Shown here one piece after another: positions 57,245 to 64,000 of a stretch of DNA of 64,000 nucleotides. Both the position numbers and the translations under genes were made by a program. Below the pieces are notes generated by a model. That model was not told the origin of the DNA. It searched no databases and was given only the letters and a program-made list of their open reading frames with translations. The first letter of the stretch is position 1, and each line of letters starts with the position of its first letter. The stretch is from Microbacteriaceae bacterium MWH-Ta3 (GTDB lineage Bacteria; Actinomycetota; Actinomycetes; Actinomycetales; Microbacteriaceae), in NCBI GenBank assembly GCA_003053925.1, contig QBKD01000001.1:930001-994000 (forward strand). Reading direction: 5' to 3'.

Positions 57245-58386
57245 GTCGCCTGACGCTGCCGCAGACCACACCGGGTGTCGCTTCGCGACACGTCATGCCC
57301 CACACGGATGTGGTGATTGAGTCGCTGCCAAAGGTGTCGTTGCACGATCACCTGGACGGTGGAGTGCGTCCGACAACAATAGTTGAACTGGCGCGAGAGG
57401 GCGGTCTGTCGCTGCCCGCCGACACCGCAGGGCCATTGGCTGACTGGTTCCGCACCGCGGCGGATTCGGGTTCTTTGGTGAGCTACCTCGAGACGTTCGC
57501 CGTGACGCTTTCGGTCATGCAAACCGCACCGAATTTGTCGCGCATCGCGGCGGAATTTGTTGAAGACCTGGCTGCGGACGGCGTTATTTACGGTGAGATT
57601 CGCTGGGCGCCCGAACTTCACACCCAGAAGGGCCTGTCGATAGACGATGCGGTCCGTGCCGTTCAATCAGGCATCGAACAGGGAATCGCGAACGTGGCGA
57701 CTTCGGGCCGAACTATTCGCATCGGGCAGTTGCTGTGCGCCATGCGCCAGAACGACAACGGCCTTGCCGTCGCGCAGCTGGCCGTTGCACACCGCGAATC
57801 GGGCGTCGTGGGTTTTGACATTGCGGGACCCGAAGCAGGTTTTCCAGCCTCGCGTTTGGCGGATGCGTTCGCGTACCTGGACGAACACTGGATGCCGCGC
57901 ACGATTCATGCGGGCGAGGCAGACGGTCTGGACAGCATTGCCGGTGCGCTGAGCGACGGGCGTGCTTTGCGCCTCGGGCATGGTGTGCGTTTGGCGGACG
58001 CCATTCATCACGCACGCGACGATGATCCCCGCGCTGTGCGTATGGACCGTCTGGCCGAATGGGTGTTGAACCGCAAGATTGCGCTGGAAGTCAGCCCCAC
58101 GTCGAACCTGCAAACCGGTGCGTTCGCGGAATATGGTGACACCATGGCGGACCACCCGTTTGATATTCTTTACCGGCTGGGATTTACCGTTACGGTCAAC
58201 ACCGACAACCGACTGATGAGCGGAACGACGCTGTCGCGCGAGATTGCGGTGCTCGTCGAGGTCTTCGGCTATACGCTCGATGACGTGTTGGATTTTCAGT
58301 TGAATGCGGCACAGAGCGCCTTCTTGCCCGCCGATGAGCGCGAAACGCTGGTTTCGCTCATTATTGACGCATTCGAGCGCGCCTAA
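57241..58386 (+). CDS. add: Adenosine deaminase
   Basis: The 381-residue metal enzyme converts adenosine to inosine. Zinc ligands are in VSLHDHLDGG (His35, His37), HAGEAD, RLGHGVRL and the aspartate region VTVNTDNRLMSG; SPTSNLQTG is also conserved. It ends the operon; inosine and other products can re-enter purine synthesis. Confidence 0.95.
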   Translation: MSRLTLPQTTPGVASRHVMPHTDVVIESLPKVSLHDHLDGGVRPTTIVELAREGGLSLPADTAGPLADWFRTAADSGSLVSYLETFAVTLSVMQTAPNLSRIAAEFVEDLAADGVIYGEIRWAPELHTQKGLSIDDAVRAVQSGIEQGIANVATSGRTIRIGQLLCAMRQNDNGLAVAQLAVAHRESGVVGFDIAGPEAGFPASRLADAFAYLDEHWMPRTIHAGEADGLDSIAGALSDGRALRLGHGVRLADAIHHARDDDPRAVRMDRLAEWVLNRKIALEVSPTSNLQTGAFAEYGDTMADHPFDILYRLGFTVTVNTDNRLMSGTTLSREIAVLVEVFGYTLDDVLDFQLNAAQSAFLPADERETLVSLIIDAFERA

Positions 58387-58486
58387 GCCGTTCTCGGGCA
58401 ACCTCAACCTGCGCATTGCAGGCCTTGTGGCTCGGAATTTTAGGCCCCTGTCGGGACATAAACTGGCAGCAGGGAAGGCGGACATC

Positions 58487-60748
58487 GTGTACAGAACTGT
58501 TCTTGGCATGATTCTGACGGGTGTGGTGGCTGTATCGGCCGCGCAGCCCGTCGCCGCTGCGCCCGCAGAGTCGCGCGGGGCCGTGGGTCGCACGCTGGCC
58601 GAATTTGTCGCCGAGCGTTCCGCACGCGCGGGTCAGGCTCTTGGTGCGCTGTCGCCCGCAGGAACCTGGATTCCGTCGACCGGTGTTTCGCGTGCGGCGT
58701 GGGGCTCGGCGCTGACCGATGACAGTGTGCGCGTCGACGGCACGGGCCGCGCCATTGTGGTCGAGCCGGCCCTGACCATGGCCGAGGTCGCCCGTGCATC
58801 GGCGGCTTCGGTGCAGTCGGCGTTGCCCTACGGCGGGATTGACGCGGCGGACGCGTTTAATCTGGCCAGCCGTCCCGGCGCGGATCGCACCATTTATCTG
58901 GACTTCGATGGGCACGTACTGTCGGGTACCGCGTGGAACACGCCTGATGGTTATGACGTTGCCAACGGATACGATTTCGCGGCGTTCAGTTATGACGACG
59001 ACTTTGCGAACTTTTCCACGACAGAGCGACAAGCCATAATTCAGGCGTGGTCGTTGATGGCTGAGGACTACGCACCCTTCAACGTCAATGTCACCACCAT
59101 CAACCCGGGCGCTGCGGCACTAGAGCGCACATCGGATCTCGATACCGAATACGGTTCTCGGTCGGTTGTCACGGGCTTTGCCAACCCGATTGCACAGGCA
59201 TGTGGGTGCGGCGGCATTGCCTACGTTGGCGTATTCGGCTTGTCCACGGAATTTTCGCCGGACTATTCACCGGCATTCACCTTCGCGGGTGCCGGTTTTT
59301 CGGGCAAGGTTATTGCCGACATCGCCAGCCACGAAGTGGGGCACAATGTGGGGCTGTCGCATGACGGCCACGGCGTTGACGAGTACTACATGGGCCATGG
59401 ATCGTGGGCGCCCCTGATGGGTGCGGCATACGATCACCCGATAAGTCAATGGTCGAATGGCGACTATCTGCATTCGACTAACCAAGAAGATGATTTTGGT
59501 GTCATGGCAACGCACAACTTGCCGCGGGTGACGGACCAAGTCGGGGACACAAGCGGCACGGCAACGAGTATCACCAGTGGCGTGAGCACGGCGGGACTTA
59601 TCGAAACTCGTGCCGACATCGATATGTTCTCGTATGTCGCCGAAGGAGACACTCTGACGGCAACGGTTCGCTCGCCGGCGCTCATTGCCGACCTCGATGT
59701 CGAACTCTCCATTTACGACTCCGAGGGTGTGCTGCTGGGCTCGAGTAACCCGGTGAGCGCGCAGACAAGTTCGGATACCGTCACGGGACTGGACGCCGAC
59801 CTCACCGTTGCATCCACGCCGGGTTCCACCTATTTTCTGGCCATCGATGGCGTCGGTGTGCCGGGTTCTACCGGCTATTCCGACTACGGCAGCGTGGGGG
59901 AATATCGAATACTGATCGAGCAGGATTCGCTGCCCGCGATTCCCGTTCAAGGAACGCCGAGCGCAACGGGAACCGGTAAGTACGGATCGAGCCTCACAGG
60001 AAATCGCGGCACGTGGTCGACAGGCGCAACATTCCACTACGCCTGGCTTCGTGACGGCGTTGCCACCGGCGACACCGACACCAGCTATGCGATCCAAGTT
60101 GCGGATATCGGCCATGAAATTGAATTCCAGGTCACCGCACACCTGCTGGGCTATCAGACGGCAATCGTCACCAGTGCGCCGCGGACCATCACCGCGGGCA
60201 CATTGACGACCGCAACCCCCCGAATCTGGGGCACGCCTAAGGTTGGCGTTGCGCTATCCGCGTCACCCGGCGCGTGGTCGCCCACCCCGTATTTCAGCTA
60301 CGTATGGAAACGGGGCACGACCGTCGTGGGTACGGGCACGACCTACATTCCCAAGGCTGCTGACCGCGGGTACCCACTAACCGTCACGGTGACCGGCACG
60401 AAGTCGGGGTACGCCTCGGCGAGTCGCGTGTCCGCGCCGTCGGCCGCCGTCGCGTACGGAACTATTTCGCCGTCACCCGTACCCACCATCTCGGGAACGA
60501 AGAAATTGGGTTACACGCTCACCGCAAATCGAGGCACCTGGATGTCGGGCGTGACGATCACGTATCAGTGGCAGCGCTGTTCCGCCTATGTATCCACGTG
60601 TTGGGACATTGTAGGTGCGACATCCAGCACGCATCGTGTCACGACGACCGACGTTGGTCGTCGTATCCGTGTGGTCGTCAAGGCCACCAAGCCCGGCTAT
60701 TCATCGGTGTGGGAACGCAGCGCCCTTACGGTGAAGGTCACGCGCTAG
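58487..60748 (+). CDS. Secreted zinc metalloprotease with C-terminal repeats
   Basis: The 753-residue protein begins with a signal peptide (GMILTGVVAVSAAQPVAAAPA). The catalytic motif HEVGHNVGLSHD starts at His282 (HExxHxxGxxHD, metzincin type), preceded by YLDFDGHVLSGTAWN. Next is a PPC-like domain (DQVGDTSGTATSI to YRILIEQ) and three repeats of about 83 residues, each with a G-T-W or G-A-W core (NRGTWSTG, SPGAWSPT, NRGTWMSG) and YAWLRDG/YVWKRG/YQWQRC. The GTG at 58487 is placed at the signal peptide with GGGAAGG 8 bases upstream. Substrate unknown; the repeats may bind the cell wall or polysaccharide. Confidence 0.87.
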   Translation: MYRTVLGMILTGVVAVSAAQPVAAAPAESRGAVGRTLAEFVAERSARAGQALGALSPAGTWIPSTGVSRAAWGSALTDDSVRVDGTGRAIVVEPALTMAEVARASAASVQSALPYGGIDAADAFNLASRPGADRTIYLDFDGHVLSGTAWNTPDGYDVANGYDFAAFSYDDDFANFSTTERQAIIQAWSLMAEDYAPFNVNVTTINPGAAALERTSDLDTEYGSRSVVTGFANPIAQACGCGGIAYVGVFGLSTEFSPDYSPAFTFAGAGFSGKVIADIASHEVGHNVGLSHDGHGVDEYYMGHGSWAPLMGAAYDHPISQWSNGDYLHSTNQEDDFGVMATHNLPRVTDQVGDTSGTATSITSGVSTAGLIETRADIDMFSYVAEGDTLTATVRSPALIADLDVELSIYDSEGVLLGSSNPVSAQTSSDTVTGLDADLTVASTPGSTYFLAIDGVGVPGSTGYSDYGSVGEYRILIEQDSLPAIPVQGTPSATGTGKYGSSLTGNRGTWSTGATFHYAWLRDGVATGDTDTSYAIQVADIGHEIEFQVTAHLLGYQTAIVTSAPRTITAGTLTTATPRIWGTPKVGVALSASPGAWSPTPYFSYVWKRGTTVVGTGTTYIPKAADRGYPLTVTVTGTKSGYASASRVSAPSAAVAYGTISPSPVPTISGTKKLGYTLTANRGTWMSGVTITYQWQRCSAYVSTCWDIVGATSSTHRVTTTDVGRRIRVVVKATKPGYSSVWERSALTVKVTR

Positions 60749-60753
60749 CGCCA

Positions 60754-60769
60754 CCAGTGAGTGCACTGG
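60754..60769. terminator. Small hairpin between protease and trhO
   Basis: Perfect 6-base arms ccagtg/cactgg with a 4-base loop in a 54-base gap between converging genes; too short to be certain. Confidence 0.3.
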
Positions 60770-60802
60770 AGAGGCACATCTTTCCATTCGCGGCGTCTGT
60801 GC

Positions 60803-61711
60803 TCAGCCGACCTCGCCCGACGTGCGAACCGAATCGTGTGAGCCCGTGCATGCGAAACTCTGCGGATTCTGTGCGCAGGAATCGCACACGAGCGCAAGGT
60901 GGCGGCATTCGGGGTTGTGGCAGTTGTAAAACGAGGAGGTTGCGCCACCGCATTCATCGCATTCGCCAATCGTGACGGCATCGTGGCTGAAATTCATCAC
61001 CATACGCTTGTCAAAAATGTAGAGCGACCCTTCCCACAGGCCAGCGTCTTTAAATTTTTCGCCGTACCGCACGATGCCACCCTCGATTTGGTAGACCTCC
61101 GAGAACCCACGATTGAGCATGACCGCGGACAAGATCTCGCAGCGCACGCCGCCCGTGCAGTAGGTAACGATGGGCTTGTCCTTCAGGTGATCGTATTTGC
61201 CGCTCTCGATTTCGGAAATGAAGTCGTGGGACGTGCGCACATCGGGCACGACTGCATTCTTGAATTTGCCGATCCGGGCCTCGAAAGCGTTGCGGCCGTC
61301 GAAAAAGACGACATCGTCACCACGTGTGGCCACCAGTTCGTTAACCTGGGCTGGCTTCAAGTGGATGCCGCCGTTTTCTACTCCATCAATCCCAACGATG
61401 ACGTCGTCGGGGGTCGTGAATGCTACCAACTCTTTACGGGCCTTCACCGAGAGGCGGGGGAATTCGTCGCCCTGTCCTTCCGACCACTTGAAATCTATTT
61501 TTCCAAAACCGGGGTACTGCTTGGTGGCGCGAACATACTTCTTGACCGCCTCCATTTCGCCGCCCACCGTGCCATTGATGCCGTGCGGCGATACCAAGAT
61601 GCGACCCTTCAGGCCCAGGCTGTCGCACAGCGTGCGCTGCCAAAGAACGACGGCCGCGGGGTCGGCAACGGGCGCAAAGCCGTAATACAGGATTACCTTC
61701 TGAAGCGTCAT
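60803..61711 (-). CDS. trhO: tRNA uridine(34) hydroxylase, rhodanese-type
   Basis: The 302-residue protein has an N-terminal domain ([30 protein letters not shown]), a rhodanese domain with the active Cys in YCTGGVRCE, and a C-terminal cysteine-rich part ([24 protein letters not shown]) that should bind zinc. TrhO proteins oxidise U34 of some tRNAs; the activity is inferred from family. TAAAAT lies 6 bases before the ATG and no ribosome site is present. Confidence 0.92.
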   Translation of the reverse strand: MTLQKVILYYGFAPVADPAAVVLWQRTLCDSLGLKGRILVSPHGINGTVGGEMEAVKKYVRATKQYPGFGKIDFKWSEGQGDEFPRLSVKARKELVAFTTPDDVIVGIDGVENGGIHLKPAQVNELVATRGDDVVFFDGRNAFEARIGKFKNAVVPDVRTSHDFISEIESGKYDHLKDKPIVTYCTGGVRCEILSAVMLNRGFSEVYQIEGGIVRYGEKFKDAGLWEGSLYIFDKRMVMNFSHDAVTIGECDECGGATSSFYNCHNPECRHLALVCDSCAQNPQSFACTGSHDSVRTSGEVG

Positions 61712-61717
61712 GCCCCA

Positions 61718-61723
61718 ATTTTA
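61718..61723 (-). promoter_or_regulatory. -10 box of a leaderless trhO transcript
   Basis: TAAAAT on the minus strand, five of six consensus bases, 6 bases before the ATG. Confidence 0.5.
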
Positions 61724-61741
61724 TCTTTTCCTTGTGGTGTC

Positions 61742-62926
61742 CTAGGCGCGCAGGTACACGGCCTCGTAACCACGCAACACAAAGGTGGGCCGGCGTTCGG
61801 GCTTGGCGTCAAGCTGAAGGGTCGGAAAGCGCTCGAACAGGGCGGGCAACGACACTCCCATTTCGAGGCGGGCCAGCGGTGCACCCAGACAGAAATGAAT
61901 TCCCGCCCCAAACCCAATGTGCGGGTTGGGGTCTCGAGTGAGGTCCATGGTGTCCGCGTCGGCAAAAATTGCGCTGTCGCGATTCGCGGATCCCAACAGC
62001 GCCGCGATTTTGTGGCCTTCGGGGATGGTGACGCCGCCAATGACGGTGTCCGCCGTGGCCGTGCGTTCGAACAGGTGCAAAGGTGCATCGAAGCGCAGGA
62101 ATTCCTCGAGCGCGGTGGCGCTGATTTCCCGGGGGCGTGACCGTAAGAGTTCGGCCTGTTCGTCGCGTTGCAGGGCAGCCACGATGCCGTTACCAAAGCC
62201 ATTCACGCTGGCCTCGTGACCGGCGTTCAACAGAAGCACACAGGTCGCAATGAGTTCCTGAACATTGAGTTTCTCGCCGCCCTCTTCTACGGCAGCGAGG
62301 TCGCTAATCAGGTCGGTGCCGGGCTCGCGCTTGCGCTGTTCCATGAGCCCGCGCACATAGTCGGCGAATTCTGTCGAGGCCCGCTGGGCTTCCTGCTGTT
62401 CGGCTTCGGTGGGGCTCACCTCGTACATTTTGACGATGGCCTGTGACCAAGGGCGCAGCAGGTGTTCGTCTTCGTCGGGGAATCCCAGCAGCGCAGCGAT
62501 GACCTTGACAGGCAGAGGTTCGGCGTAATCGGCGATCACGTCGAAGCGCCCGGTCGTGGCAATCGTGTTCTCGATGTCGTCCAGAAGACGAGACGTGAGG
62601 GCCTCGACCTGCGGCCGGAGTCCTTCAATCTTGGTGCGGTTAAACGCCTTCGCAATGAGCGACTTGAGCCGCGTGTGCTTGGGCGGTTCCGAATCAAGAA
62701 TCGAATCGGCGTGCAACCAATTGAAATCGTGCCATTCCGCCTCGGGGCTCTTGGGGCTGAATATGCGTCCCAGCGTACGCGCGCGCAACACCTGGTTGGC
62801 GTCGTCATACCCCGGCGCCAGGAAGATTCCCAATTCGTCGTGCCACACGGGCCGGCCGGCGGCCCGAAGTTCCGCCAACCCGGGGTAAGGGTCGGCGACG
62901 AACTCGGGATCGGTAAACGAAATCAT
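61742..62926 (-). CDS. Cytochrome P450
   Basis: The 394-residue soluble P450 shows the heme-binding loop FGAGIHFCLGAPLAR with Cys346, the ExxR in LEEFLRFD and the I-helix AGHEASVNG. In the I-helix the usual Thr of AGxxT is replaced by alanine, with serine next to it. No ferredoxin or reductase gene is adjacent and the substrate is unknown. Ribosome site AAGGA is 4 bases from the ATG. It follows the phospho-sugar mutase gene by 32 bases on the same strand and may be co-transcribed. Confidence 0.94.
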   Translation of the reverse strand: MISFTDPEFVADPYPGLAELRAAGRPVWHDELGIFLAPGYDDANQVLRARTLGRIFSPKSPEAEWHDFNWLHADSILDSEPPKHTRLKSLIAKAFNRTKIEGLRPQVEALTSRLLDDIENTIATTGRFDVIADYAEPLPVKVIAALLGFPDEDEHLLRPWSQAIVKMYEVSPTEAEQQEAQRASTEFADYVRGLMEQRKREPGTDLISDLAAVEEGGEKLNVQELIATCVLLLNAGHEASVNGFGNGIVAALQRDEQAELLRSRPREISATALEEFLRFDAPLHLFERTATADTVIGGVTIPEGHKIAALLGSANRDSAIFADADTMDLTRDPNPHIGFGAGIHFCLGAPLARLEMGVSLPALFERFPTLQLDAKPERRPTFVLRGYEAVYLRA

Positions 62927-62958
62927 GGTGTCCTTGAGTAGTGTGCGTGAGGGGTACG

Positions 62959-64000
62959 TTACGCGATGAAGGCGCGCAGGTCGGCTTCGAGTGCGGCTAC
63001 GACCGCCGCGACGCGTTCCTCGCGGTTGTCGCCGTCGGTAACGGCAGCATCTACGTAGATCTTTAGCTTGGGCTCGGTGCCGCTGGGTCGCACGATTACA
63101 CGCGAACCGCCCTCGATGGTCAAACGCACCAGGTCGGCCGGGGGAAACGATTCGAACCCGTTCGAAAAGTCATCCACCGCGGTAACCGCAAGTCCCGCCA
63201 ACTGCGTGGGCGGCTGGCTGCGGAATTTCGAGGTGATTGCCGGAATCTGGGACAGGTCGCTGACGCGAATTGAGATTTGTGTCGATGCAAATGCGCCGAA
63301 GGTGGCGGCGAATTCCCGCAGGTGATCGGCGACGGTGGCGCCGCGAGCCTGCAGTTCGCCGGCCATGGCAAGAAAATCGACGGCCGCGGAAATGCCATCC
63401 TTGTCACGGACCTTATCGGGGTCGACAAGGTAGCCCAGTGCTTCTTCAAAGCCGTAGATAAGGTGAGGGACCCGGTTGACGAATTTGAAGCCCGTCAAGG
63501 TGTCGGAATAGGCAATGCCGTAGTGGTTCGCCACGGCACGAAGCGCGGGGCTCGACACAATCGAGGCGGCCAGCGCAGCGGGTTCCGTCGAACCGTGGTG
63601 CCGTTCAGCTGCTCGCCAACCCAGCAGGCTTCCGACCTCGTTGCCCGTCAGTCGCCGCCAAGTACCGCTGTCCTTGATTGCGACGGCAAGCCGATCGGCA
63701 TCGGGGTCATTGGCGATAATCAGTTCGATTCCGTGGCGATCCGCCGTGGCGTATGCCAGATCAAGTGCACCTGGTTCTTCCGGGTTAGGGAAGGCAACCG
63801 TGGGGAACGATCCATCGGGGTGAATCTGCTCCTCGACGACAACGGCGTCTCCCAGGCCAGCCGCACGATAGGCGCGCTGCGACACTTCCCAACCCACGCC
63901 GTGCATCGCCGTGTAGACGAAACGAACGGGGGACTCGGGCTGGGTGGACACCGCTGCGGTTTCCGCCACGTAGGAATCGATGACCGATTCGTCGGCCAGG
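62959..64000 (-). CDS. Phospho-sugar mutase, C-terminal part
   Basis: The gene runs off the window; the frame stays open to base 64000. About 347 residues are present. Visible parts: metal-binding ANDPDADRLAVAI, the sugar-phosphate loop FKFVNRVPHLIYGFEEALGY, and the C-terminal phosphate-binding VIVRPSGTEPKLKIYVDA. The catalytic serine lies outside. The type is phosphoglucomutase/phosphomannomutase; with manC it could supply mannose-1-phosphate, but the sugar is not certain. Confidence 0.92.
   Translation of the reverse strand, partial: LADESVIDSYVAETAAVSTQPESPVRFVYTAMHGVGWEVSQRAYRAAGLGDAVVVEEQIHPDGSFPTVAFPNPEEPGALDLAYATADRHGIELIIANDPDADRLAVAIKDSGTWRRLTGNEVGSLLGWRAAERHHGSTEPAALAASIVSSPALRAVANHYGIAYSDTLTGFKFVNRVPHLIYGFEEALGYLVDPDKVRDKDGISAAVDFLAMAGELQARGATVADHLREFAATFGAFASTQISIRVSDLSQIPAITSKFRSQPPTQLAGLAVTAVDDFSNGFESFPPADLVRLTIEGGSRVIVRPSGTEPKLKIYVDAAVTDGDNREERVAAVVAALEADLRAFIA

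Overview
The window is a dense stretch of an actinobacterial chromosome of about 60% GC, most likely from a member of the Microbacteriaceae. The grounds are many GTG starts, a GuaB3-type IMP dehydrogenase paralogue next to guaB, a SURF1 / DUF3817 / guaA gene order, DUF6350 between sucD and purN, a PcrA-type helicase, and a secreted protein with glycine-threonine-tryptophan repeats. The family assignment is inference. No tRNA, rRNA, prophage, insertion sequence or CRISPR array was seen.

Layout. 1-5.5 kb: the end of a substrate-binding protein gene, a repeat-rich gap, and a branched-chain amino acid ABC operon (livH-M-G-F, minus strand) whose LivH carries an unusual secreted N-terminal domain. 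5.5-10.9 kb: guanine nucleotide synthesis (guaB, guaB3, guaA) with SURF1 and DUF3817 genes between. 10.9-14.5 kb: a Bax-inhibitor-1 family protein, a small membrane protein and PcrA. 14.6-20.1 kb: sucCD, DUF6350, purN and purH. 20.2-28.1 kb: an acetyltransferase, icd, a 38-residue cysteine-rich protein under a CsoR-like operator, an SRPBCC protein, a metal P-type ATPase, an MFS transporter, and the one-carbon pair glyA-folD. 28.2-34.7 kb: DUF2752, PPK2, thymidine kinase, an ABC exporter and a DrrA-type three-gene ABC exporter. 34.7-38.2 kb: the riboflavin operon ribD-ribE-ribBA-ribH behind an FMN riboswitch. 38.3-41.6 kb: glpK, trpS and xthA. 41.7-45.6 kb: a fructose PTS operon (DeoR regulator, fruK, EIIA, EIIB, EIIC) with an inverted-repeat operator. 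45.7-49 kb: sdhCDAB. 49-50.2 kb: a mannose-1-phosphate guanylyltransferase. 50.4-58.4 kb: a nucleoside import and salvage operon (BMP lipoprotein, ATPase, two permeases, cdd, deoA, add). 58.5-64 kb: a secreted metalloprotease, TrhO, a cytochrome P450 and the C-terminal part of a phospho-sugar mutase.

Together the genes cover purine, pyrimidine and riboflavin synthesis, nucleoside salvage, part of the TCA cycle (icd, sucCD, sdh), one-carbon supply, and uptake of amino acids, fructose, glycerol-derived carbon and nucleosides. Most of the window is core housekeeping sequence. The points worth a second look are small: the CsoR-like promoter with its cysteine-rich micro-protein, the LivH fusion, a set of genes that look leaderless (a TANNNT box 6-7 bases before the start and no ribosome site), the repeats at 1.0-1.26 kb, the catalytic-cysteine-less GuaB3, and a P-type ATPase lacking the HP dipeptide.
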